DNA of 64,000 bases from Marinoscillum luteum (lineage in GTDB: Bacteria; Bacteroidota; Bacteroidia; Cytophagales; Cyclobacteriaceae), in NCBI RefSeq assembly GCF_044005705.1, contig NZ_JBIPKE010000016.1, forward strand, positions 62,001-126,000, written 5' to 3'. The notes under the pieces were generated by a model, which saw only the letters and a list, made by a program, of their open reading frames with translations, was not told the origin of the DNA and did not search any database. A program made the position numbers and the translations under genes. Shown here in pieces: positions 16,148 to 24,264 of the stretch. The number at the start of each line of letters is the position of its first letter. The first letter of the stretch is position 1.

Positions 16148-17473
16148 TTAGTAATTCGTTCCTGCCCGAATCATCGCACATCTAAACCCAATGGTAGAGG
16201 TAGCTGAATCCTCAAACAAGAAGCGACGTGTTCCTGGTGACATCCAGTAGGCCACATCAGCCCAGGATCCACCTTTATATACTCTTAGTCTCTTCATTGG
16301 AGGGTTGTCAGAATTGTATGATTTCTGCAATCCGGTTTTGCTTAACCACTCTTCCTCAGTGTAAGTGGTTTCGTTTCCTATGAAATTGTAAGCTCCATCA
16401 TAACCAGACTCAGCATCCAATGTTCCGTCTCTTCTCACAGGGTTCATGTCTTCCATGTCCTGGTAAGATAGCGGTCTGTAAACATCCTGTACCCATTCGT
16501 TTACGTTTCCTGCCATGTTGTAAAGACCAAAATCATTTGGAGGATAATCATATACATAGGTAGGAATCATTGCTCCGTCGTTTAGCTTTCCGGCTATACC
16601 TGCATAATCACCTTTTCCTCTTTTAAAGTTGGCCAGAAAGTAACCCATGCTTTTTCCGTATGGATTTCTAAGCGCATGACCATCCCAAGGATAAAGTCTT
16701 CTGTGTGTCTGGTTTTCATCCAACCACTGGGTACCGATGAGTGCTTGGGCAGCATATTCCCATTCTGCTTCAGTAGGGAGGCGATAGTTTGGAAGTACCA
16801 CACCTGATTCCAGAGGAATTCTCGGGAAAGCTCCGGCAGCAGCAGGCTCACCTTCAGCTCCTGCGAATGCAGCGTCTCCGCCACCTCCACCAAGATCATC
16901 ATAGAGTCCGGCTCTTTCGGCAAGTGATACGTTCACCACAGTTGTTCTCCATTTGCAGTAGTTCACAGCCTGTCTCCAGTTTACGCCCACAACCGGGAAA
17001 TACCTGAAACCTGGGTATCTGTAATAGTGATCCACATAAGGATCATTGTAAGCAAGATCCTTTGCCCAGACAGTAGTGTCTGGAAGGTTGTTTTTCCAAT
17101 AGTACTCGTCAGAGTCCTGCTTGATGTAAAATTCGTACTCCAACCAGTTGATGTTCGCCACCTCAGTTTCATCCATATAGAATGAAGCAACCGTAACGGC
17201 TCTTTCCACATGATCATTGGTATTGAGAACATCTTCCTCGAAGGTTCCGAGGACAGTTCTACCACCTTCTATAAAAATAAGGTTTGGTCCTTCTGGCTGT
17301 CCACTGAAATCATTGACCTGAAATCCCCCTTCTTCGTTAAACTCCAATCCTGTAGTCTTACTAATAGCCCCGGGATTGGTACTCGTGGGGGTTCCTGAAC
17401 CACAGGAACTCAGGACTATAGCCATTGCTAACACAGAAGCTGAGCCAGCAACAACACTCACAAACTTTTTCAT
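16148..17473 (-). CDS. gldJ: Gliding motility / type IX secretion lipoprotein GldJ-like
   Basis: 441 residues with a lipoprotein signal (Cys24 in LSSCGSG). The body is a formylglycine-generating-enzyme (SUMF1) fold: LIFIEGGRTVLG, SFYMDETEV, FPVVGVNWRQAVNYCKWR, RLPTEAEWEYAA and the C-terminal KGGSWADVAYW...GFRCA. The ALPDT-like LPDTTVWAKDLAYNDPYV stretch resembles GldJ more than GldK. GldJ in Flavobacterium is an outer-membrane lipoprotein required for gliding and for stability of other Gld proteins; the family is not thought to be an active FGE. A Gly/Ala-rich segment (about residues 190-215, GGGGGDAAF...AAAGAF) interrupts the fold. Transcribed alone, terminated by the hairpin at 16098-16123. 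Confidence 0.85.
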   Translation of the reverse strand: MKKFVSVVAGSASVLAMAIVLSSCGSGTPTSTNPGAISKTTGLEFNEEGGFQVNDFSGQPEGPNLIFIEGGRTVLGTFEEDVLNTNDHVERAVTVASFYMDETEVANINWLEYEFYIKQDSDEYYWKNNLPDTTVWAKDLAYNDPYVDHYYRYPGFRYFPVVGVNWRQAVNYCKWRTTVVNVSLAERAGLYDDLGGGGGDAAFAGAEGEPAAAGAFPRIPLESGVVLPNYRLPTEAEWEYAAQALIGTQWLDENQTHRRLYPWDGHALRNPYGKSMGYFLANFKRGKGDYAGIAGKLNDGAMIPTYVYDYPPNDFGLYNMAGNVNEWVQDVYRPLSYQDMEDMNPVRRDGTLDAESGYDGAYNFIGNETTYTEEEWLSKTGLQKSYNSDNPPMKRLRVYKGGSWADVAYWMSPGTRRFLFEDSATSTIGFRCAMIRAGTNY

Positions 17474-17526
17474 AACCTGTTTACTTTAATTGAAACGCTT
17501 CAAAATAGTAATAAATACAAATATTT

Positions 17527-17534
17527 CAAAAATA
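17527..17534 (-). promoter_or_regulatory. Candidate Bacteroidetes -7 box for gldJ
   Basis: TATTTTTG on the minus strand matches the phylum's TAnnTTTG -7 element, about 55 bp upstream of the gldJ ATG. A matching -33 TTTG at the usual spacing was not found, so this is tentative. Confidence 0.35.
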
Positions 17535-17615
17535 CCCTTTATTGACAATCTTTCACACCTATAGTAGTCATTTAATAGGAAAATTAAGGATTTATTGTAT
17601 AAAACACAGCATTAT

Positions 17616-20600
17616 TTAGGCGATCACAGGAGATTTCATGTGATTAAGGACCTCAAGTGCCTCGTTTATGTCCGTCACATCCTTGATGCTGATGATGAGT
17701 TTTTTCTTATGATCCTTCATGCTGCACCTGCGCGGTTGGGACTGGATGAAGCTCAACACATGGCCAAAAAGGTCTGATTGGAAGTAGGATTCGTCCTTGT
17801 TTTCAGAAACCACGCATTTCATGATTTCATTCTTTACGGTGACTTTCTCAAAACCGAGACCAATGGCGTTCCAGCGGACCTCAATGGAGGTAATCAGGTT
17901 TTTGACTTGCTCCGGGAGTGGGCCAAACCTGTCTTTCAGGCTGGTCACGAATTCTGTGAGCTCCTCTTCGCTCCGAATACTGTCCACTCTGGAATAGAGA
18001 TTCAACCTTTCTGATATGTTGGAAACGTACTGGTCAGGAATCAAGATTTCCAAATCGGTTTCAATGATGCAGTCCTCTTTGATCGCTTGTAGTTTCTTTC
18101 TGTCGGGTTCATTTTCAAAAAGGCTCTTGAAGTCTGTTTCCTTCAGTTCCGCCACGGCTTCATCAAGTATTTTGTGATAAACCTCAAACCCCATGTCATT
18201 GATAAATCCACTTTGCTCACTGCCAAGAAGGTTTCCTGCCCCTCGGATATCCAGATCCCGCATGGCCACTTTGAAGCCATCTCCTAATTCTGAAAATTCT
18301 TCCAAAGTGGTCAGGCGCTTTCTCGCATCGGATGAAAGCGTGGAGGTAGGAGGGGTGAGCAAAAAACAATAAGCTTTCGTATTAGAGCGGCCCACCCGCC
18401 CACGCATCTGATGAAGATCCGATAAGCCGAACATGTGGGCACGGTTGATGATAATGGTATTCGCATTGGGGATATCCAATCCCGATTCGATGATATTGGT
18501 GGAAACCAGCACATCATACTCTGCATTGATGAATTTAAGCATGACCTTTTCGAGCTGCTTACCGTCCATTTGGCCATGGGCGATCCCAATGCGGGCTTCA
18601 GGTACCAGGCGATATACGATGTTGCCAATGTGTTCAATGTCACTTACCCGGTTGTGTACCAGAAACACCTGCCCGCCCCTGCGCAGCTCGTGACTCACCG
18701 CATCACGAATGATTTCTTCATCAAATTCATGGATTTCAGTAGTAACAGGTCGTCTGTTGGGTGGGGGAGTGGAGATAATGGAAAGATCTCGCGCACCCAT
18801 CAGTGAAAAGTGAAGGGTTCTGGGAATAGGTGTGGCTGTCAGGGTAAGTGCATCCACATTCACGCGCATCTCTTTTAGTCGCTCCTTCACTTTCACCCCA
18901 AACTTCTGCTCTTCGTCAATAATCATAAGCCCCAGATCTTTGAAGTCCATGTCTTTATTCACGATCCGATGGGTTCCAATCAGAATATCAATTTGACCTG
19001 CTTTCAGTTTTTTCTTGATGTCATTGATTTCTTTGGTACTCTTGAATCGATTGATATAATCCACCGTCACAGGGAAATCTTCCAACCGACCGGAAAAGGT
19101 ATGATAGTGCTGCATGGCAAGGATGGTGGTTGGCACCAGCACGGCCACTTGTTTTCCGGAATTGACAGCCTTGAAGGCGGCCCGAACAGCAATCTCCGTT
19201 TTTCCGAACCCAACGTCCCCACAAACCAGACGGTCCATGGGGTGGTTTTGCTCCATGTCTTTTTTCACATCTGCCGTGGAAAGGGCCTGATCAGGGGTGT
19301 CCTGGTATAAAAACGAGGATTCTAATTCTGCTTGTAGGTAATCATCGCCAGGATAAGCAAACCCGGGAGCGGCTTTTCGTTTGGCATAAAGTTCAATGAG
19401 GTCCTTGGCGATATCCTTGACCTTCTTTTTGACTTTCTTTTTCTTGTTTTCCCAGTCCTGAGTGCCCAGTTTGTTAATGGAAGGGGCCGTACTGTCTTTG
19501 CTGGAGTATTTGGAGATTTTGTGAAGAGAGTGAATACTCACATAAAGCAAGTCATCATCTCTGTAGACCAGTCGTAAGACTTCCTGCTTATTTCCACCTA
19601 CATCCACAGTATCCAGGCCCGCAAACCGGCCGACCCCATAGTCGATGTGGACCACATAGTCTCCGGCCTGAAGAGTCTTCAACTCTCTGAGTGTAAGGGA
19701 TTTGCTTTTAGAAAACTTTTCCTTCGCCCGATACTGATGGAAACGATCAAAAATCTGATGATCTGTATAGCAGACAAACTCATGGTGATCATCAATAAAG
19801 CCCTCTTTCAATGAGGCCCCCACACCATTAAATGTCAGGTCACTGTTAATTTCAAGAAAAATGGTTTCCAGCCGTTCCAGTTGCTTGGGTGATTCTGCAG
19901 TGATGACCTTTTGATAATTTTTGAGCTGAAAAGAAAAAAGATCTTCGGCCAGCAGGTTAAAGTTTTTGTGAAAGTGGGGTTGTGGCTTTATTCCAAGGTC
20001 AAATTCCCTATCGGGTTTCAGGTAGAAACGATGACCGAATTCTACCCGATTGTAATTGTCCAACAGCTTGCTGAAAGTCTTTTCCGAATCAAAGAGATCC
20101 TCCGGGCTGAAAACCACCTGGGTATAACCTCCTGATTTCATGATTCCCTGAAAGGATTCGACGGCTTTGTTGAATCCCTTTTCCACCAGATCAAGGGTTT
20201 CCCGGTAGTCTTTCATCCAGATGATCGCATCCTTCGGAATGAAGTCGAAAAATGGTTGTCGCTCTTCTTTTAGCAATTTGGTTTGTACGTTGGGGATCAG
20301 CGTGACCTCCTCCAGGCTGTGGGTCGATAGCTGGCTTTCCGGGTCAAACTCCCGGATACTTTCTATTTCATCTCCGAAAAGCTCCAGGCGATAGGGGTAG
20401 TCGTGGGCAAAGGAAAAGACATCAATAATACCCCCACGAACAGAGAATTGACCAGCTTCATATACAAAGTCGCTTCGTTCAAAATCGTAGCTCGAAAGGA
20501 GTTCCGTCAGAAATTCCACATCTACTTTTTCTCCAACGGATGCTTTGAAGGTGTTTTCTAAAAGTGATCGCTTATTGATCACCTTTTCATAAAGCGCATC

Positions 20601-20975
20601 CGGATAGGTGACTATTTGTAGTCCTTTGTTCTTATTGGAATTAATTCGATTCAGTACTTCGGCCCTTTGGAGAATGTTCGCATTCTCCGTTTCTTCAAAC
20701 TGATAGGGCTTTTTATAAGAACTGGGAAATAGGAGTAGGTGATCCTCTGCAATAAAATTTCTCAGATCGTTGATGAAATAGGCGGCTTCCTCTTTATCAT
20801 GGAGGATGTAAATATTGGTTTTCTGATTGATGGACGAAGTAGCTGCACCAATGAGGGCATCGTAGCTTCCGGCCATTCCTTTTAGTCGAATCGTTTTTTG
20901 AGTACTGACCGCTTCAGAGATACTCTTGATCAGCTCACTACGGGTATAAAAATTTAAAATCTCCTTGGCTTCCAC
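17616..20975 (-). CDS. mfd: Transcription-repair coupling factor Mfd
   Basis: 1119 residues. Mfd removes RNA polymerase stalled at lesions and recruits UvrA. Domains in order: UvrB-like N-terminal module, an RNA-polymerase-interacting CarD/RID module near residue 428 (LQAGDYVVHIDYGVGRFAGLD), the RecG-like translocase with Walker A GDVGFGKTE near 585, the IIDEEQKFGVK box, the TATPIPRTLHFS motif and the MRGRVGRSN motif, then a C-terminal TRCF domain. The start is a GTG at 20975 because an in-frame TAA lies three codons upstream and there is no ATG. uvrA, its partner, is in the same window at 53398. Transcribed alone. Confidence 0.96.
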   Translation of the reverse strand: MEAKEILNFYTRSELIKSISEAVSTQKTIRLKGMAGSYDALIGAATSSINQKTNIYILHDKEEAAYFINDLRNFIAEDHLLLFPSSYKKPYQFEETENANILQRAEVLNRINSNKNKGLQIVTYPDALYEKVINKRSLLENTFKASVGEKVDVEFLTELLSSYDFERSDFVYEAGQFSVRGGIIDVFSFAHDYPYRLELFGDEIESIREFDPESQLSTHSLEEVTLIPNVQTKLLKEERQPFFDFIPKDAIIWMKDYRETLDLVEKGFNKAVESFQGIMKSGGYTQVVFSPEDLFDSEKTFSKLLDNYNRVEFGHRFYLKPDREFDLGIKPQPHFHKNFNLLAEDLFSFQLKNYQKVITAESPKQLERLETIFLEINSDLTFNGVGASLKEGFIDDHHEFVCYTDHQIFDRFHQYRAKEKFSKSKSLTLRELKTLQAGDYVVHIDYGVGRFAGLDTVDVGGNKQEVLRLVYRDDDLLYVSIHSLHKISKYSSKDSTAPSINKLGTQDWENKKKKVKKKVKDIAKDLIELYAKRKAAPGFAYPGDDYLQAELESSFLYQDTPDQALSTADVKKDMEQNHPMDRLVCGDVGFGKTEIAVRAAFKAVNSGKQVAVLVPTTILAMQHYHTFSGRLEDFPVTVDYINRFKSTKEINDIKKKLKAGQIDILIGTHRIVNKDMDFKDLGLMIIDEEQKFGVKVKERLKEMRVNVDALTLTATPIPRTLHFSLMGARDLSIISTPPPNRRPVTTEIHEFDEEIIRDAVSHELRRGGQVFLVHNRVSDIEHIGNIVYRLVPEARIGIAHGQMDGKQLEKVMLKFINAEYDVLVSTNIIESGLDIPNANTIIINRAHMFGLSDLHQMRGRVGRSNTKAYCFLLTPPTSTLSSDARKRLTTLEEFSELGDGFKVAMRDLDIRGAGNLLGSEQSGFINDMGFEVYHKILDEAVAELKETDFKSLFENEPDRKKLQAIKEDCIIETDLEILIPDQYVSNISERLNLYSRVDSIRSEEELTEFVTSLKDRFGPLPEQVKNLITSIEVRWNAIGLGFEKVTVKNEIMKCVVSENKDESYFQSDLFGHVLSFIQSQPRRCSMKDHKKKLIISIKDVTDINEALEVLNHMKSPVIA

Positions 20976-21122
20976 AATGCTTTATTAGACCGCAAAAATA
21001 GTTGAATAATCTCCAACCATCTCCAAGAGGCAGAAACCAAAAAGAGGATGAAGTGTTTTTTACAACGAAGGAACCGGAATGATTCGTATTCACTGAATAA
21101 ATTACATTATTTCCAGAAAAAA

Positions 21123-21262
21123 TTGAAACATTTTGTTTTTAAGAGAGTATACATGTTCTAGTTGCGTACAATAATTGCGGAATTACTCGTTCATAGAGTA
21201 ATCCTTTTTTAGGTTAGGTTGGTAAAAGGCGCTGTTGCAGAGATGCACGGCGCCTTTTTTTT
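21123..21262 (+). ncRNA. Candidate small RNA or leader with two tandem terminator-like hairpins
   Basis: In the 344-bp divergent gap between mfd and the S1/P1 nuclease gene there is no open frame but two intrinsic-terminator shapes in a row on the plus strand. Hairpin 1 is at 21179-21204 (ATTACTC/GAGTAAT core plus a GG/CC clamp) with six T at 21205-21210. Hairpin 2 is at 21224-21258 (AAAAGGCGC/GCGCCTTTT with an inner GCA-gaga-TGC stem) with T8. A TTGAAA/TATACA pair at 21123 and 21148 (19-bp spacing) could start a transcript of about 50-100 nt. Alternatively it is an attenuator leader for the nuclease gene. No known RNA family recognised. Confidence 0.4.
21224..21262 (+). terminator. Strong intrinsic terminator upstream of S1/P1 nuclease gene
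   Basis: A 9-bp outer stem (AAAAGGCGC with GCGCCTTTT), extended by an inner stem capped with a GAGA loop and followed by eight T residues. It faces the plus direction although no plus-strand gene precedes it, which is why a small transcript is suspected. Confidence 0.75.
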
Positions 21263-21319
21263 ACAATTCCTTCATCCCGCACCTTCCTTCAAAACACCGA
21301 GATCAATTATATTCGAGTC

Positions 21320-22084
21320 ATGAAAAAAACCATACTCCTACTCCTACTCATTTCATTTTCTTTTCAAGCACTTCCGTGGGGCAAAACGGGGCACAGAATA
21401 GTTGGTCTCATTGCAGAAAAGCACCTCTCCAAAAAAGCAAGGAAGAACATTGAGAAAATCCTGAAGACTGAGACTTTGGCGGAGGTGAGCAACCACATGG
21501 ATTTTATCAAATCAAACGATGCGTACGATCACATGTCTCCGTGGCACTATGCCACTATTCCTGACGGAATGACTTATGATGAGGCCGGCACTCCTGAGGA
21601 AGGAGATATTATTCAAACCTTGAATCGCCTGATTGCTGAGCTGAAAACCAAGCAATTCACAGATGAGGATGAGGCGTTTGCTTTGAAATGTCTGGTTCAC
21701 CTGATCGGAGACATTCATCAGCCACTTCACGTGGGCAATGGGGAAGACAAAGGAGGCAATGACGTAAAGCTGGAGTATTTCTGGTCATCCTCAAATCTCC
21801 ACAGAGTATGGGATAGTGGCATTATAGACGGACAGGACTATAGCTATACCGAATATGTAGAATGGCTGGACCACGCTTCGGCTGAAGAAATCAGCGCATG
21901 GCAGTCTGCAGGAATATTGGACTGGGCAGCAGAGTCCGTGAGCTACCGGCCGCAGATCTATGATCTTCCTGAAAGCAAAAAGATCAGCTATCAGTATGAC
22001 TATGAAAACCTGGAATTATTGAACAAAAGACTTTTGCAAGCGGGCATTAGGCTTGCTGGCATTTTGAACGAGATCTATGGCTAA
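21320..22084 (+). CDS. S1/P1-family zinc-dependent nuclease, exported
   Basis: 254 residues. A signal peptide ends before Trp20, and in this family the mature N-terminal Trp supplies one ligand of the tri-zinc cluster; the mature protein here would begin WGKTGHRIVG, as expected. Other zinc ligands are visible in HMSPWHYA, HLIGDIHQPLHVG and LHRVWDSGII. S1/P1 nucleases cut single-stranded DNA and RNA; in Bacteroidetes they are periplasmic or secreted and probably serve nutrient scavenging. Overlaps the stop of the convergent TerB-like gene by 4 nt. Confidence 0.93.
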   Translation: MKKTILLLLLISFSFQALPWGKTGHRIVGLIAEKHLSKKARKNIEKILKTETLAEVSNHMDFIKSNDAYDHMSPWHYATIPDGMTYDEAGTPEEGDIIQTLNRLIAELKTKQFTDEDEAFALKCLVHLIGDIHQPLHVGNGEDKGGNDVKLEYFWSSSNLHRVWDSGIIDGQDYSYTEYVEWLDHASAEEISAWQSAGILDWAAESVSYRPQIYDLPESKKISYQYDYENLELLNKRLLQAGIRLAGILNEIYG

Positions 22085-22539
22085 AGGATCGTAAGGCGGA
22101 GTTTGTTGGCGGCTTGTTCTAAATCCACCAGCGCCTCGATGGCGATGACTACTTCCTGAGGAACCCTTAGAATTCTGGCCGCATCATAGACCTGTTCTTT
22201 TTCCTCCAGAGCATAGTCTCCATCTGCTGAGCTCATACGAATGGCATCATAAATCAGAAGTTTACTGAATCCGGCCAATGCAGAAGAATTGAAAGAAGAA
22301 AAGATTTCATCGAGTTCTGCAGCTTCAAAGTCGAACTCTTCCCAGTCCGCAACAATTTCCTCATCTACCCCTACCTCCTTGGCCATATCCAAGGTGAGCC
22401 ACTCCAGTTCTGGGTCAGAAACAATTCCATCGGAACCCGCGATTGTTAGTAAAGCAAAGCCGTATTCCCGCCATTTGTTTTTTGGCACCATGCTGATCCC
22501 GTAAAATGTGGGAGAAATATTGGTCAAATCTGAATTCAT
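22081..22539 (-). CDS. TerB-like cytoplasmic protein
   Basis: 152 residues from the ATG at 22539 (an upstream frame adds 34 non-conserved residues and passes the promoter). It is acidic and all-helical, with paired acidic segments such as TIAGSDGIVSDPELEWL and RMSSADGDYALEEKEQVYDAA that resemble the metal-binding helical repeats of TerB/DjlA-type domains. The function of stand-alone members is unknown. Convergent with the S1/P1 nuclease gene. Assignment to the TerB fold is by pattern only. Confidence 0.68.
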   Translation of the reverse strand: MNSDLTNISPTFYGISMVPKNKWREYGFALLTIAGSDGIVSDPELEWLTLDMAKEVGVDEEIVADWEEFDFEAAELDEIFSSFNSSALAGFSKLLIYDAIRMSSADGDYALEEKEQVYDAARILRVPQEVVIAIEALVDLEQAANKLRLTIL

Positions 22540-22662
22540 AGAATTGTTTTTACACTTCAAATTAATCACTAATATTGAAAGAGAAAAGGACAAGTTTATA
22601 AATGGTAGCCTCTGGGATTTTCGGAGGAGTAACCACACCACTAATCATAAAAAACAAGATTC

Positions 22663-24207
22663 ATGTTTAGCGCATCAGACCTCAAGCAAATTTCAGATCA
22701 TCAGTTGACCCAGGAGGGGATCAATGCTCAGATAGAAAAATTCAAATCTGGTTTTCCTCCCTCAGACTTATCCGAGAATATTCAGAAGGGAAATGGGTTG
22801 AAACAGCTCACGGCAGAGGAAGCGGAAAGCATGATTACATTTTATGAGAACAACCTTGAGGGTTTGGACATTGTCAAATTCGTGCCCGCCTCCGGTGCTG
22901 CCTCTCGAATGTTCAAGTCGCTGTTTGCGTTTCTGACGGACTATAAAGGCACAGATGCCGAGTATGAAAAGATGGTTGCGGACCAGGGTTCGGGTTCCGT
23001 TTTCACATTTTTCAAGAAGCTGGATCAGTTTGCTTTTTATGAAGACTTAAAGGCCGCTTATCAAAAGGCCATGGGTACCAGCCTGGAAGAGGCACAACTA
23101 AAAAGGGAATACACCCAAATCCTGGATGTACTGCTCAATGAGCCCGGGATGAATTATGGAGGACTTCCCAAAGGACTGCTGAAATTTCATCAATACCCGG
23201 AGGGCCCAAGAACTCCCGTGGAAGAGCATATGGTGGAAGGTGCCCAGTATGCTCAGGATAAGAATGGGAATGTAAAAATTCACTTTACTGTTTCGCCGGA
23301 CCATATGGAGAAGTTCACGGCGCATGTTTCCGAAATCCAGACACGTTATGAGTCACTTTTTGGAGTGAAAATAGAGGTGAGTTATAGTATACAAAAACCC
23401 TCTACTGACACCATAGCGGTAGACATGGCCAATGAGCCATTTCGCGAGAGTGATGGTTCCTTGCTATTCAGACCGGCGGGTCACGGAGCGTTGCTCGAAA
23501 ACCTGAACGACATTGATGCAGATGTCATCTTTCTGAAAAACATTGACAATGTGGTTCCTGACAAGATCAAAACTGAAACCATTCGCTATAAAAAAGTAAT
23601 TGCCGGGATCTTATTGGATTATCAGCAACGAATCAAACTTGCACTGGAGACCCTTGACAAAGGTGAAGGCATAGAGGAAGCATTGAGCCTATTGCAGAAT
23701 CACCTGGGCTATAGGCCGGGACAAAGTTTTGGAAATCTGACCGACGCTCAAAAGTGTGACTTTTTAGCTCAAAAACTGGACCGCCCCCTCCGCATCTGTG
23801 GTATGGTGAAAAGTGAGGGGGATACCGGAGGCGGTCCCTTCTGGGTATCCGGTGAAGATGAATCAGTATCGTTGCAGGTGGTAGAAACCGCACAGATCGA
23901 TCTCACCAATGAGAAACAAAAAGAAATATTTAACCAATCCACCCATTTCAACCCAGTGGATGTGGTGTGTGGTGTGAAAGACAAAACAGGTCGAAAATAT
24001 AACCTGCTGGATCACCGGGACATGAACACCGGGTTTATTACCGAAAAATCCAAAGATGGGAAAGACTTGAAAGCACAGGAACTCCCTGGTCTTTGGAACG
24101 GCTCCATGGCAGATTGGAATACCGTCTTTGTGGAAGTACCGGCCATTACCTTTAACCCCGTGAAATCAGTAAATGATTTACTGAAACCGGAGCATCAGGG
24201 CGGATAA
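22663..24207 (+). CDS. DUF4301 family protein
   Basis: 514 residues, no signal peptide. The segments IVKFVPASGAASRMFKSLF near residue 85 and GLPKGLLKFHQYP near 165 are hallmarks of the Bacteroidetes DUF4301 family, whose middle part resembles nucleotide-sugar-transferase folds. Biochemical role not known. Start ATG at 22663; transcribed alone, divergent from the TerB-like gene. Confidence 0.88.
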   Translation: MFSASDLKQISDHQLTQEGINAQIEKFKSGFPPSDLSENIQKGNGLKQLTAEEAESMITFYENNLEGLDIVKFVPASGAASRMFKSLFAFLTDYKGTDAEYEKMVADQGSGSVFTFFKKLDQFAFYEDLKAAYQKAMGTSLEEAQLKREYTQILDVLLNEPGMNYGGLPKGLLKFHQYPEGPRTPVEEHMVEGAQYAQDKNGNVKIHFTVSPDHMEKFTAHVSEIQTRYESLFGVKIEVSYSIQKPSTDTIAVDMANEPFRESDGSLLFRPAGHGALLENLNDIDADVIFLKNIDNVVPDKIKTETIRYKKVIAGILLDYQQRIKLALETLDKGEGIEEALSLLQNHLGYRPGQSFGNLTDAQKCDFLAQKLDRPLRICGMVKSEGDTGGGPFWVSGEDESVSLQVVETAQIDLTNEKQKEIFNQSTHFNPVDVVCGVKDKTGRKYNLLDHRDMNTGFITEKSKDGKDLKAQELPGLWNGSMADWNTVFVEVPAITFNPVKSVNDLLKPEHQGG

Positions 24208-24264
24208 AACCACTTCAGAACAATTTAATAGGACTTTAGGTGAACTCGATGATCAATCATCAAG

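Noticed and set aside
21728..21733. CACGTG core in the S1/P1 nuclease gene
   Set aside because: Left flank partly matches but right flank does not; coding His-Val codons explain it.
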